DNA of 64,000 bases. Source: Gardnerella vaginalis ATCC 14018 = JCM 11026 (GTDB taxonomy: Bacteria > Actinomycetota > Actinomycetes > Actinomycetales > Bifidobacteriaceae). Position 1 is the stretch's first letter. Every line of letters starts with the position of its first letter. This document shows, piece after piece, positions 39,138 through 52,789 of the stretch. The position numbers and the translations under genes were made by a program. Location: contig NZ_AP012332.1 of assembly GCF_001042655.1 (NCBI RefSeq), positions 1,364,001 to 1,428,000 of the forward strand, written 5' to 3'. The notes below the pieces were generated by a model that worked only from the letters and a program-made list of their open reading frames with translations, did no database searches and was not told where the DNA came from.

Positions 39138-40622
39138 TCAATGTTTTATCGTATCTATTGCCATACAATCTACAGCTTCTGAACGCGTTATAAAACGTTC
39201 AGAAACTTCATTAAATCGCTCTGCAATAAATGGAACATAATCACCTATATACTCACTAGACAATCTAGGCACCCATTCTGGAGGCTCAGAACCACCACAA
39301 TAAACCCACGCAGCTTGTTTTGAAGCTCCATCCGCAACATATTCGCTATATTCTGGTACACTGACAGGCAATCCAAGAACGCATGGAGCAATTCTTCTAA
39401 CAGCCTCAGACTGAGCGCCGCCTCCTATAAGATTAATCTTATTAACTTTCATTCCTAGAGATGTCATAGCTTTTATTCCGACACCAACTCCGCATAGCAT
39501 TCCTTCAATCGCAGCACGTGCAATATTTGAAGGAGTAAAATTCTCACAAGTAACTCCATGTATTGCACCAGTCGCATCTGGCAAATTCGGCGTTCTTTCT
39601 CCTTCAAAATATGGAAGAACAACCAATCCTTCTGATCCAGGAGGAGCACACAAAGCAGAATGCGAAAATTCTTCATGTGTCATATGCAAAATTTGCCTAA
39701 ACGAATCAATTACTCTAGATGCGTTTAACGTACAAACAAGTGGCAAATAATTTCCTGTAGCATCTGCAAAACCCGTAACATATCCTTTTGAATCGTGAAT
39801 TGGAACTTTAGACACCAAAGACACAACCCCAGAAGTACCAATAGATAAAACAACTTCCCCTGGCTTTAGACCCAACCCAAGAGCAGCAGCTGCATTATCT
39901 CCAGCTCCTGGACCAATCTTCATATTAACGCCACAAATATTTGATTCACCGATACACTCATGAGGTCCTACCACTCGAGGTAAAACAACTTTACTTGCAA
40001 AATCATATCCAGCAGCCATAGAGATTATACTTCTCTTGTATTCATTATCTTCTGAAGAAAAATATCCAGTTCCAGATGCTTCTGAACGATCAGTTGTTAA
40101 AGTATTTATGTCTTTACCGTCTTTTAAAACCCAAGTAAGCCAATCATGAGGAAGTGCAATAGCTGCAGTTCTCTTTAGATTATCAGGTTCTTCACGATTC
40201 ATCCATCTGAGTTTGGTAATGGTTAAAGATGCGACTGGAACACTACCGACAGACTTAGCCCATTTTAATTTTCCATTTTCAGTAGAACCATTTCCAAATT
40301 CGTTTATTAATTCATACGCATCAATTGCAGATCTTGTATCATTCCATAAAATAGCATCTCTAACTACGTTACCATTGTTGTCAAGCGCAACCATACCATG
40401 CTGTTGACCTGCTATAGATATAGCGACTACATCATCCAATCCGCCGGCTTGTTTAACAGCTTCATCAAAAGCATTACGCCAAACATAAGGATTTATTTCA
40501 GTACCTCGACCATGCTTGGCAGAACCAGACCTTACTAATGCGCCAGTTTTCAAATCGCGAATAACTATCTTGCATGATTGAGTAGAAGAGTCAACACCCG
40601 CTACCAATTTATGAATACTCAT
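39138..40622 (-). CDS. xylB: Xylulokinase (FGGY family)
   Basis: A 494-residue sugar kinase that phosphorylates D-xylulose to xylulose 5-phosphate, which enters the bifid shunt through phosphoketolase. Seen: GVDSSTQSCK for phosphate binding, SIAGQQHGMV and WNDTRS (xylulokinase hallmarks) near residues 70-100, GTSGVVS near 265 and GGGAQSEAVRRI near 400. The ATG at 40622 was chosen because GGGAGG lies five bases upstream; a frame starting six codons earlier lacks a site. It is first in the operon, divergent from a ROK regulator, and followed by a sugar importer. Another ketose as substrate cannot be excluded. Confidence 0.9.
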   Translation of the reverse strand: MSIHKLVAGVDSSTQSCKIVIRDLKTGALVRSGSAKHGRGTEINPYVWRNAFDEAVKQAGGLDDVVAISIAGQQHGMVALDNNGNVVRDAILWNDTRSAIDAYELINEFGNGSTENGKLKWAKSVGSVPVASLTITKLRWMNREEPDNLKRTAAIALPHDWLTWVLKDGKDINTLTTDRSEASGTGYFSSEDNEYKRSIISMAAGYDFASKVVLPRVVGPHECIGESNICGVNMKIGPGAGDNAAAALGLGLKPGEVVLSIGTSGVVSLVSKVPIHDSKGYVTGFADATGNYLPLVCTLNASRVIDSFRQILHMTHEEFSHSALCAPPGSEGLVVLPYFEGERTPNLPDATGAIHGVTCENFTPSNIARAAIEGMLCGVGVGIKAMTSLGMKVNKINLIGGGAQSEAVRRIAPCVLGLPVSVPEYSEYVADGASKQAAWVYCGGSEPPEWVPRLSSEYIGDYVPFIAERFNEVSERFITRSEAVDCMAIDTIKH

Positions 40623-40666
40623 ATTACCTCCCAACACCATCGTCAGGTTTAATTGCTTTATGCAAC

Positions 40667-40695
40667 ATAATACGTCAAATAATTAACTTTGTCTA
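40667..40695 (-). promoter_or_regulatory. Promoter of the xylB operon
   Basis: On the minus strand TAGACA (-35, 40690-40695) and TATTAT (-10, 40667-40672) are 17 bases apart. The xylB start is about 45 bases downstream. Confidence 0.55.
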
Positions 40696-40714
40696 CACGA
40701 GCAACAAAAATATC

Positions 40715-40744
40715 TTAACAATTCCAACATGTACGGCATACTAT
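40715..40744 (+). promoter_or_regulatory. Promoter of the ROK regulator gene, probably leaderless
   Basis: TTAACA at 40715-40720 and TACTAT at 40739-40744 are 18 bases apart. The ATG at 40749 lies only four bases past the -10 box and has no Shine-Dalgarno, so the mRNA may begin at or near the start codon. Confidence 0.45.
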
Positions 40745-40748
40745 ATAT

Positions 40749-42050
40749 ATGCAGTTGATGGATTACAGTAAACACACAAGCGCGATGTCGCTATACAATA
40801 ATCGACTCGATCCAGCACGGTCAAAATCCATTCGAAACCATAATTTGACGTTAATAGCTAACACACTGACTTCAAGCAACAAACATTATTCTAGAGCAGA
40901 ATTAGCAAGAATAACTGGATTAAATAGGTCAACTCTTACACGTTTGGTAGATTCACTAATAGAATATGGAATAATTAGCGAATTACATTCAGAAATAACT
41001 GGATCAGGAAGACCAGCAGTACCACTGACCCCATCATTACATACTTATGCATCAATAGGATTATCTTTATCAAAATCAAATTTGGAAGCCTGTGTAATAG
41101 ACATATCTGGAAATATTCTTTCAAGATATTATGAACAAATAAATGACACAAATCCTACAATAATATTGAAAAAAATCAAAAACATTATTTACTCAACGAA
41201 GCAAAAATTGCAAAAAGCAAATCTTCCAACAGTATCAATATCTATAGCAATTAGCGGTTTAATGAATACAACTGAACAACACAAAATATCAAGCCCAAAT
41301 CTTAAATGGAACCACGTTGATTTATCTGACTTCTACAATAAGAACGACAAAGATAATAACTTAGAATTCATACCAATATCATTTATAGACCTTGCTGCAG
41401 CTGGAGCATATGCAGAAATCTATTTAAGAAACAAAAAAGGTAATACAATACCGAATTTTCTCTATATACATAGCGGCAATAGCATAGACACAGCATTAAT
41501 AAAAAATAACACTTTTGAACAAGGGTGCAATAATTGGGGCGGAAAGTTCGGGCACGTTTTTGTATCATCGGGAAAATCTAATTGTTCGTGTGGGCATACA
41601 GGCTGTTTAGAAAGCTTTGCTGGAAGTCGAGCCTTAATAAGGGAAGGAAAACTAGGAGAAAATGCATCGATAAATAATTTTTATGCAGCACTATTCAGAA
41701 ATGAGCCTGCTGCAACTCGAGCCGCAAATATAGCAGCAGAAAAGCTTGGAATAGCAATATCATCATTTATAAATATATTTGACATGCCAGTTTTTATATT
41801 TGATGGAATATATTCAGAAATTTTCGATTCTGTAAAAGATAAAATAATTGAGACTATTAAAGAAAGAGCAATATGCTCAAACTGGTCATCTATAGAAATA
41901 ATGAAATCTATTGTTCCAGGTAATGCATCAGCATTAGGGGCAGCATGGAAAGGTATGAACGAATTCTTAAATACTCCAGAATTATGGATTAAAAAGTCTA
42001 AGGAAGCTTTGTCATACTACCCTATACAATCCATGTCTTCAGATATATAA
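40749..42050 (+). CDS. ROK-family transcriptional regulator
   Basis: A 433-residue regulator. A winged helix-turn-helix (about 45-85, YSRAELARITGLNRSTLTRLVDSL) precedes a ROK sugar-kinase-like domain. Its zinc motif CSCGHTGCLE is present. The glucokinase catalytic loop is weakly conserved, so it should bind sugar rather than phosphorylate it. Divergent from xylB, it most likely represses that operon. Start uncertain: the first ATG has no binding site, and a Met at residue 13 is the alternative. Confidence 0.88.
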   Translation: MQLMDYSKHTSAMSLYNNRLDPARSKSIRNHNLTLIANTLTSSNKHYSRAELARITGLNRSTLTRLVDSLIEYGIISELHSEITGSGRPAVPLTPSLHTYASIGLSLSKSNLEACVIDISGNILSRYYEQINDTNPTIILKKIKNIIYSTKQKLQKANLPTVSISIAISGLMNTTEQHKISSPNLKWNHVDLSDFYNKNDKDNNLEFIPISFIDLAAAGAYAEIYLRNKKGNTIPNFLYIHSGNSIDTALIKNNTFEQGCNNWGGKFGHVFVSSGKSNCSCGHTGCLESFAGSRALIREGKLGENASINNFYAALFRNEPAATRAANIAAEKLGIAISSFINIFDMPVFIFDGIYSEIFDSVKDKIIETIKERAICSNWSSIEIMKSIVPGNASALGAAWKGMNEFLNTPELWIKKSKEALSYYPIQSMSSDI

Positions 42051-42140
42051 CTCATTACATTATTTGCATAACACATTTGTATATGACATACAAAAATTTT
42101 ATGCGAAGTGAATATATAGACTACGCAGTACACATTGTAT

Positions 42141-42593
42141 TCACTTATTGGGGAAGCTAAAACCTTCAACCGTCACCTGAGCCTGCATCAATACGCCATA
42201 AGATTGCTGAAGTATTTTAAACGCCTCTGACATATCAATAAGAAGAATGCCGCCTTCATGTAACTGAACGGTCTCTCCAGAACCTACGAAATATTCACGA
42301 TCGTTTAAATCACTGTAACGCTCAACTGGTAGCAACTTTCCTTTATCAGCAATATCAATATAAGCAGTACCGCTTACAGAATACAACGCAGTTTGATATC
42401 GTCTCGAACCTATAAACCGTTTTTCAACAACGCATCGTAAATCATGAGTCCAAAATGTAATAGAATCCCCTATAGAGTAAGCCTCATCATTAGATAAACA
42501 CTTGACCTTACCAATAGCCTCAATAAAACGCTTCCATTTTCGACTTCCATTTATACATACTTCAAATTCTGAAACATCGTTATAAATACGCAT
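42141..42593 (-). CDS. ebgC: EbgC/YhcH-family protein (beta-galactosidase accessory subunit)
   Basis: A 150-residue cupin-like protein of the YhcH/YjgK/YiaL family. In E. coli EbgC binds the beta-galactosidase EbgA and is needed for full activity. The segment HEGGILLIDMSEAF and the QTALYSVSGTAYIDI region match the family. It starts 18 bases after the ebgA stop, which supports a working pair. It is the last gene of the oligosaccharide operon. Confidence 0.85.
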   Translation of the reverse strand: MRIYNDVSEFEVCINGSRKWKRFIEAIGKVKCLSNDEAYSIGDSITFWTHDLRCVVEKRFIGSRRYQTALYSVSGTAYIDIADKGKLLPVERYSDLNDREYFVGSGETVQLHEGGILLIDMSEAFKILQQSYGVLMQAQVTVEGFSFPNK

Positions 42594-42611
42594 AATATCT
42601 TTCTTTTCATA

Positions 42612-46290
<3,679 letters not shown>

Positions 46291-46297
46291 TGTTATA

Positions 46298-47170
46298 TCA
46301 CTCCTTTGTTGAACGACGTATAAATGATGAAGGAAGACTAGAAATGAGCACCGCACATAAAATAATTGCACTGCCAATAATCATACGAATGGTTACTATT
46401 TCATTAAGCAGTATAATTGAGAATAAAGTGCCAAAGACCGCCTCTAAAGATAACACAATAGCTGATTGCGTTTCATTAACGTATTTTTGACATGCTGTTT
46501 GCAGAAGATAGCAAACAGTCGTACTTATAAAACCAAGATAAATTACACTAATCCAACCGTTTGGCGAGGCAATCCAATGGCATTCTCCAGTAAATTGCAT
46601 TACAACAAATGACAATAAAAACGCAGTACACATTTGTATACAATTGAGTACATTAGGTCTATAAACTTTTACAAATATTCCAGTTAGGACAATCTGACTA
46701 GCAAAACCTAAAGCACAAAGCAATGTCAGCAAATCACCAAAGGAAATCGTAAAATTATTACTTAAAGAAAGTATTGCGACACCTAAAACGGATAAAATAG
46801 CTCCTACAATCTCCTTCAAGCCTACACGTTTTTTAAATAAAAACATACTCAAAAAAGGAACAATTACGACATTCAGAGAAGTAATAAAAGCATTTTTTGA
46901 TGGCGTTGTATACTGAAGCCCAAATGTTTGTAAGGAGAAACCTGCAAACAAAGCTACACCCATACCTACGCCAGCTAAAATCTCCTTATAATTAATGACA
47001 GTAAATTGCTTAGCAGAGATTACAAGCATAACCAATGCAGCAATAGCAAATCGTATTGTCATTATTTGCATTGGTGCAAATGAGCCTAGTGCTATATCAC
47101 TTGCTACAAATCCACCACCCCATATAGCAGTAACAACAGTTAAACCAATTATTGCCAATTTACGACGCAT
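46298..47170 (-). CDS. EamA-family (DMT) membrane transporter
   Basis: A 290-residue protein with about ten hydrophobic segments in two EamA repeats, opening with AIIGLTVVTAIWGGGFVASD. Family members export or import small metabolites. The ATG at 47170 was chosen because it follows the phosphorylase stop by one base (TAGTATG), implying coupled translation. Its role in a sugar operon is not obvious; it may export a by-product or take in a mono- or disaccharide. Confidence 0.82.
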   Translation of the reverse strand: MRRKLAIIGLTVVTAIWGGGFVASDIALGSFAPMQIMTIRFAIAALVMLVISAKQFTVINYKEILAGVGMGVALFAGFSLQTFGLQYTTPSKNAFITSLNVVIVPFLSMFLFKKRVGLKEIVGAILSVLGVAILSLSNNFTISFGDLLTLLCALGFASQIVLTGIFVKVYRPNVLNCIQMCTAFLLSFVVMQFTGECHWIASPNGWISVIYLGFISTTVCYLLQTACQKYVNETQSAIVLSLEAVFGTLFSIILLNEIVTIRMIIGSAIILCAVLISSLPSSFIRRSTKE

Positions 47171-47171
47171 A

Positions 47172-49508
47172 CTACATACCATCCTCAGCACACCCATTTA
47201 TAACTACTGGTGCACCATGTATTAGAATTTTCATGCTGCTACCTTGCAACATGTGAACTTCAACTTTATCTGCTGATATATTTATTTCCAACCATCTACC
47301 AGCATAATGCAATCTGAAAACTATAGACTTCCATCGAGATGGAAGTTTAGGATCTATAGTCAATACATTTTCAGCATTAATATTTATGCCAGCAAATCCA
47401 AAAATAACAGTTTGCCACACTCCACCAGCATTAGCAGCATGTATCCCTTCGCGTGTGTTACCCTGTAAATTAAGTAAATCGAGTGTAGCAGACCTCTTTA
47501 TATAACGATATGCTTTAGAGTCATCTCCAACTACAAGACCCATAATGGCATGGATACTAGGACTAAGAGAAGAACCATGTAGCGTCCTAGCTTCATAAAA
47601 ATGATAATTGTTTTTTACCACTTCTTCAGAAAACTCATTCCTCAAAAGATGCATTAGCATCACAACATCAGGCTGTTTAATAATCTGAGTTTTCTCTACT
47701 GGATACTCTTTCAATGCAGATGGACGAATTGGCCAATCATTCTCATCATATTGACTAATAACTACATCTTTCAAATTAAAGTATCCCTCAAATTGCTCAA
47801 TAATTCCATTACAATCTTTCGGAAGATATATGTGATCTGCTACATACTTCCAATGAGCAATCTCCTCTTGAGTAAGGTCAGAATTATGAATAATTTCACT
47901 ATACTTTTCAGGTTTTGCCACTTTTATTTGTGATAATAGTTGCAAAGAATAACGTATATTCCAACGCGCTAGATAATTTGTATATGTATTATTATTAACT
48001 GGCTCATGCCATTCATCAGGACCTGTAACTTGATTAATCTCATAACGAGAATATTTTTCTACCCACTCACAACGACTTACCCAAAAACGAGCAGTCTCTA
48101 ATAAAATATTTATTCCTTTTGAATATAAAAATTCGTGATCATGAGTAATTTGCAAATACTTAGCAACACCAAAAGCAATTGCAGCAGTCACATGCTGCTC
48201 ATATTGCGCAACATAGCAACGATAACAAGTACCATCTGGCTCAATCGTCCAATCTGGGCATTGTTCAGATCCGTCATCAGCTGACTCCCATGGGTACTGA
48301 GCCCCTAGTAGTCCATTCTTTTTCGCATTCCTCTTAGCTGCTGGTAAAAGATTATATCTATACTCTTCTAACTTACGCGCAGTATTTGGAAACACAAAAG
48401 CAAAGAATGGCAACATGAACAACTCGCTATCCCAGAAAGCGTGCCCTCCATATTCCTCTCCACTTAATAACTTAGCACCAATATTAACTCTATTATCTTC
48501 TTCATTCGCAGAACTCATAAGATGAAAAATATTGAATCGTATTGCACGATTTAATTCATTATCTCCTACAATTTCAATATCCGCGTGATCCCACATCTTC
48601 TCATACACCGCGATATGATTTTGCAGTTCTTTTTCTACACCATCAAGAATCATTGCATTTATTTCTGACTCTACATCTTCAAACAAATGATCAACAGGTG
48701 TATCTCTACTATCTTTTACTGCAACATATTTCACGAGAATAATAGGTTTTTTGCATTGAACAGAAACGTCACAAAATTCAACACCTCGTTCTCCAAAAGC
48801 ATGAAAACAACGATTCTGTAATATGTTTACAGTAGACTCAAAATTATTGTCGCATTCATATCCCAACAATCTTGCACCAACTGCAACATGAATATTGTCA
48901 TCACGTGTAGCCACTTCTAAATACGTACCATCAGAACTTAAACTATTATTACGTATTAGCTCTGTATGCTTTACTTTAAATCGTGGAGCATCGCAAAAAT
49001 TGATAATAGAACCATCAATAGTGTGTTCTATTTCCAACAAACCATTGTAATTTAATGGAATTACTCGAACCACAACTGCCATACGATTACGATGAGCGCG
49101 ACTCACAAATCGCAATGTATCAATCTGCGTATCACGCCCTTTTTTATCACGCAACACAATATATTGTCGTAGACAAGCACGTTTCATATCGAGCCATCTA
49201 CGATATTGTATAATTTCACAATCTTCAATACCTATACACTGCTTCTCAAGATATAAGCGAACGCCTAACCAATTAGGTAATGTTGCTAGCTCTTTCATAA
49301 AAGTTTCGGATTTATCAAATATGCCGTTTATATACACATAAGGAAGAGAAACACTAGTTCCTTCTTCATGAGCACCACGAATTCCTAAATAACCATTTGA
49401 TAATGCAAACAAACTCTCATATTGTAAATTTTTTTCAGAGCAATATGAATCTTCTGTTATACACCAATCGCTATCAAACACGCTGAAAATATCAGAATTC
49501 ATAAGCAT
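47172..49508 (-). CDS. GH65 disaccharide phosphorylase (kojibiose/nigerose/trehalose/maltose type)
   Basis: A 778-residue inverting phosphorylase that splits an alpha-glucoside with phosphate, giving beta-glucose 1-phosphate and a sugar. The catalytic glutamate lies in VTGPDEWHEPVNNNTYTN near residue 497. GGHAFWDSELFMLP near 360 lines the glucose pocket. The GPDEWHE wording is nearer to kojibiose- or trehalose-type enzymes than to maltose phosphorylases, so exact linkage is open. ATG 49508 has GGGGG eight bases upstream. It is followed in the operon by the mutase that uses its product. Confidence 0.9.
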   Translation of the reverse strand: MLMNSDIFSVFDSDWCITEDSYCSEKNLQYESLFALSNGYLGIRGAHEEGTSVSLPYVYINGIFDKSETFMKELATLPNWLGVRLYLEKQCIGIEDCEIIQYRRWLDMKRACLRQYIVLRDKKGRDTQIDTLRFVSRAHRNRMAVVVRVIPLNYNGLLEIEHTIDGSIINFCDAPRFKVKHTELIRNNSLSSDGTYLEVATRDDNIHVAVGARLLGYECDNNFESTVNILQNRCFHAFGERGVEFCDVSVQCKKPIILVKYVAVKDSRDTPVDHLFEDVESEINAMILDGVEKELQNHIAVYEKMWDHADIEIVGDNELNRAIRFNIFHLMSSANEEDNRVNIGAKLLSGEEYGGHAFWDSELFMLPFFAFVFPNTARKLEEYRYNLLPAAKRNAKKNGLLGAQYPWESADDGSEQCPDWTIEPDGTCYRCYVAQYEQHVTAAIAFGVAKYLQITHDHEFLYSKGINILLETARFWVSRCEWVEKYSRYEINQVTGPDEWHEPVNNNTYTNYLARWNIRYSLQLLSQIKVAKPEKYSEIIHNSDLTQEEIAHWKYVADHIYLPKDCNGIIEQFEGYFNLKDVVISQYDENDWPIRPSALKEYPVEKTQIIKQPDVVMLMHLLRNEFSEEVVKNNYHFYEARTLHGSSLSPSIHAIMGLVVGDDSKAYRYIKRSATLDLLNLQGNTREGIHAANAGGVWQTVIFGFAGININAENVLTIDPKLPSRWKSIVFRLHYAGRWLEINISADKVEVHMLQGSSMKILIHGAPVVINGCAEDGM

Positions 49509-49575
49509 AGAACAATCCCCCTTTTTTGCGAAAATATATACAATGACAAACACTGAAGAAATAGAAAAACTACTT

Positions 49576-50397
49576 TTACTTTATTGAACCACTAGTTCCC
49601 TCAACTATGTACTTCTGACCAGCTAAGAAAGCAATAACTGGAGGAATAATCATCACGACAGTAATACAAAGCATTGGAATAATTTGCGTTTGATGCACAC
49701 CCTTGAATGATGCCAAGCCTAACGCAAGCGTGTACTTACTACGATCTTGCAAGAAAATCAAAGGTCCTAAATAATCGTTCCACACAGTGATAATATTCAA
49801 CAAACCAATTAGAATGAGGCACGGACGCATGATTGGCATATATACTTTCCACCAAATCTGCAAGTCATTACAGCCATCAATGCGTGCAGCTTCTTCGTAT
49901 TCTTTTGGTACTCCAAGAAGGAATTGCCGCAATAAGAAGATGTAATACGCTGACCCAAAGAATGCTGGTACAATCAACGGGAGCAATGTATTTATCCAAC
50001 CAAACGCCTTAAATTCCATATACTGAGGAATCATTGTTACATCCCAAGGAATCATCATCGTACTTAGCAAAATGATAAAAAGAACATTCTTCCCTCGGAA
50101 ATTGTAACGAGCAAATCCATACGCAACAAGTGAACAAGAAAGAATCTGACCAATTGTAGTAAATACCGTCACTATCATAGAATTCATGAAAAATGTTCCA
50201 AAAGGTTGAGAATTCCAAGCTGTGACGTAATTATCCCAGTGCCATTCTTTTGGAAAAAGTGTAGGTGGATATGCAATAGCTTCAGAAGATGTTTTTAATG
50301 TTGAAAACAACATATACCCAAATGGTGCAAAGAAATAAATTGCAACCATTACCAATAAGGCATACACAACCACCTTAGACTGGATAGACATTTTCAT
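49576..50397 (-). CDS. Sugar ABC transporter permease (MalG type)
   Basis: A 273-residue inner membrane protein with six hydrophobic segments and the binding-protein-dependent loop EAARIDGCNDLQIWWKVYMP. It forms the channel with the MalF-type partner, which it overlaps by four bases (ATGA). No ATPase gene is in the operon, so a shared MsmK-like ATPase elsewhere must drive it. Confidence 0.92.
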   Translation of the reverse strand: MKMSIQSKVVVYALLVMVAIYFFAPFGYMLFSTLKTSSEAIAYPPTLFPKEWHWDNYVTAWNSQPFGTFFMNSMIVTVFTTIGQILSCSLVAYGFARYNFRGKNVLFIILLSTMMIPWDVTMIPQYMEFKAFGWINTLLPLIVPAFFGSAYYIFLLRQFLLGVPKEYEEAARIDGCNDLQIWWKVYMPIMRPCLILIGLLNIITVWNDYLGPLIFLQDRSKYTLALGLASFKGVHQTQIIPMLCITVVMIIPPVIAFLAGQKYIVEGTSGSIK

Positions 50398-51359
50398 AGC
50401 ACAACCTTCTTACGCCCAAATTTCTTTATATTTTTTGCTGCATTTCGACCCTCAGTCTCATAGAACACCCAAGCGCTGGACGAACGAAAAACTAACGCAG
50501 TTAATAACAGTACGATAATAAACATCACCCAAGCATTCGCGCTCGCATAACCTAATCTATGGAATTTAAAGGCATTTTCGTATGTCATCAAACCGTAAAA
50601 ATAGGTTGATTTTAGAGGTCCGCCATTGGTTAAAAGCATCACTAAAGTTACCTGTTGGAAAGAGGTAATAATAGATGTAACCAAATTAAACAATAGAGTA
50701 GGTGTAATCATAGGCAATGTAACATTGAAGAATTGCCTAGTCATACCTGCACCATCAATAGCAGCCGCCTCATATAGTTCTATTGGAATATTTTTTATAT
50801 CTGTATAAAAAATAAGCATCATACTACCAACACCAAAGGCACTAGCAATAATTACTGCTAACAATGCCCACTTTGGATCAACAAGCCATTGTGGACCTTT
50901 AATTCCTAAGAAAGATAGAAGATAGTTAAGAACACCATAATTTCCATTTAGTATCCACCCAAAAATTATAGAAACAGCAACTCCTGAGATAACACATGGA
51001 ATATAAAACAATGTTCTAAAGAATCTTACTCCCTTCACAGGCATAGCAATAAGTACAGCAAGAAACAGAGCGATTATTAGATTTAATGGAACAAAAATCG
51101 CCGCATATTTAAGCGTAATGCACAACGCATTCCAGAATTGTACATCATTGAACAACATCTCACTATAGTTTCCTAGCCCACGAAAAACTGGAGATCCAGT
51201 TATTCCCCAATCAAAGAAACTAATAGCAAATGATAAAAGCAGCGGTCCTAATGTAAAGACCAAAAATCCAATAATCCAAGGAGCAATAAAAAGATAGGGC
51301 CAAATACGCCGAGACACTGACGCAGTCAGCCCCTGCGTCCTATTAGATATAACACTCAT
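50394..51359 (-). CDS. Sugar ABC transporter permease (MalF type)
   Basis: A 321-residue permease with about six hydrophobic segments. The EAA loop reads YEAAAIDGAGMTRQFFNVTLP near residue 200. It begins eight bases past the binding-protein stop. With MalG-type and binding-protein partners it should import an oligosaccharide of the CUT1 group. Confidence 0.92.
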   Translation of the reverse strand: MSVISNRTQGLTASVSRRIWPYLFIAPWIIGFLVFTLGPLLLSFAISFFDWGITGSPVFRGLGNYSEMLFNDVQFWNALCITLKYAAIFVPLNLIIALFLAVLIAMPVKGVRFFRTLFYIPCVISGVAVSIIFGWILNGNYGVLNYLLSFLGIKGPQWLVDPKWALLAVIIASAFGVGSMMLIFYTDIKNIPIELYEAAAIDGAGMTRQFFNVTLPMITPTLLFNLVTSIITSFQQVTLVMLLTNGGPLKSTYFYGLMTYENAFKFHRLGYASANAWVMFIIVLLLTALVFRSSSAWVFYETEGRNAAKNIKKFGRKKVVL

Positions 51360-51367
51360 AATATGCT

Positions 51368-52591
51368 CTATTTCAACACTTCTGACAGAGCATCTTTAGG
51401 AGATACACTAGAGCTTGGATTATACATTTTTTCAAAAGCTAGAGAAAGCTGATCAGATTTTTTGCTCCAATCTTTAACAATGAAACTAGCTGGAGTAAAT
51501 CCATCAGACAATTGCAACATATCATAGAATGGGCGGTAATGCGGCTTTTTATTCATACCTTCTGATTTCACAACACTTATTCTTACAGGTAATTCGGTTC
51601 CGATACGAGACTTATTTGCCTCATCATTTGTCCAGAACTTCATAAACTTCCATGCCAAATCCTTATGTTTGCTATTCTTTGACATAGCAACACCCGAAGA
51701 GCTTAAAATAGAAACAGGCTTTTTCTTCGCATGGTCAAATGACGGTATATTTACAATCCCATAATTAAGCCCATCTTTATCAAAAGTATTCAAAGCCCAA
51801 GCTCCATAAACGAACATAGCTACATTGCCAGATCTAAATTCATCAGTACCATTAGATTCGGTGGCAACTGCAATGCCTTCTTTGCCCATATCTTGGAAGA
51901 GCTTGAATGCTTCTAAAGCTTTATCAGAATTTACATTACCTTTCAAATTACCGTTTTTATCAGTATATTTTGCACCATTACTCCACAAATACATTTCAAA
52001 ATCATAAGGATCAGGTTTCATTTGATATGCAAAACCCTTAACGCCAGTCTTTTTCAGAATCTTCTTCGAAGCAGAACGAACATCATCCCAAGTCCAATTA
52101 TTTGTAGGTTCTTCAACTCCTGCTTTCTTAAAGATATCCTTATTGTAATACAATGCGTGAGTGGTGAATCCAACAGGAAGACCTAAAGTTTTGCCATCAT
52201 AAGAGTTATAATTCCAAAGAGTTGGGTAGAAAGCATCTTTGTAAGACTTACCTTCTTTCTTAATGTATGAATCAAGAGGTTCGAGACCATTTGCGTACCC
52301 AGGATAATTCCACATATACATTACATCTGGCGCATCATGAGAACCCATTCCAGCACTAATTTTTGCGTCAAAGTCCTTACCATACGCTTCTAGCGTTACA
52401 TGAACATCCTTATTTTCAGAATTAAACTTATCAACTAACTGCTGTTGACGATCAACATCTTCCGCTACATCCCATGTAGCAAATCGAAGTTGAACTTTAC
52501 TATTATCAGCAGTTGAAGAACCGCATCCAGACAAAAGCATTGATGTTGACGCAATCAATGCACATGCAAATAAAATTGATGACTTTTTCAT
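51368..52591 (-). CDS. Oligosaccharide-binding lipoprotein (CUT1 family)
   Basis: A 407-residue lipoprotein with a lipobox LLSGCGSS and a type 1 extracellular solute-binding fold. MYMWNYPGYANGLEPLD and the VAMFVYGAWALNTFD segment are typical of the CUT1 family. It captures the sugar that the downstream enzymes break down. The ATG at 52591 was chosen because AAAGGAG lies upstream. First gene of the eight-gene operon. Confidence 0.9.
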   Translation of the reverse strand: MKKSSILFACALIASTSMLLSGCGSSTADNSKVQLRFATWDVAEDVDRQQQLVDKFNSENKDVHVTLEAYGKDFDAKISAGMGSHDAPDVMYMWNYPGYANGLEPLDSYIKKEGKSYKDAFYPTLWNYNSYDGKTLGLPVGFTTHALYYNKDIFKKAGVEEPTNNWTWDDVRSASKKILKKTGVKGFAYQMKPDPYDFEMYLWSNGAKYTDKNGNLKGNVNSDKALEAFKLFQDMGKEGIAVATESNGTDEFRSGNVAMFVYGAWALNTFDKDGLNYGIVNIPSFDHAKKKPVSILSSSGVAMSKNSKHKDLAWKFMKFWTNDEANKSRIGTELPVRISVVKSEGMNKKPHYRPFYDMLQLSDGFTPASFIVKDWSKKSDQLSLAFEKMYNPSSSVSPKDALSEVLK

Positions 52592-52697
52592 AGAAACTCC
52601 TTTGCTAAACACAGTGATTTATCAGCAAGGATTCGACGTATATTCGCCGATTAGCATCATTGCTTAATGTCATTCTAGCGAAAAAAATACATTTGTG

Positions 52698-52707
52698 CAA
52701 TCGGTTG
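52698..52707. promoter_or_regulatory. Possible LacI-type operator between divergent genes
   Basis: CAATCGGTTG is a near-palindrome with a central CG, as in many LacI/GalR operators. It lies between the binding-protein gene and the LacI-family gene. Confidence 0.35.
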
Positions 52708-52789
52708 TCCTACGGCGTGTCGGCATCATACTTCTGGCAGATTATAATGATAATAATAGATTTTTATTTGTTGCACGCATTGAGGACAT

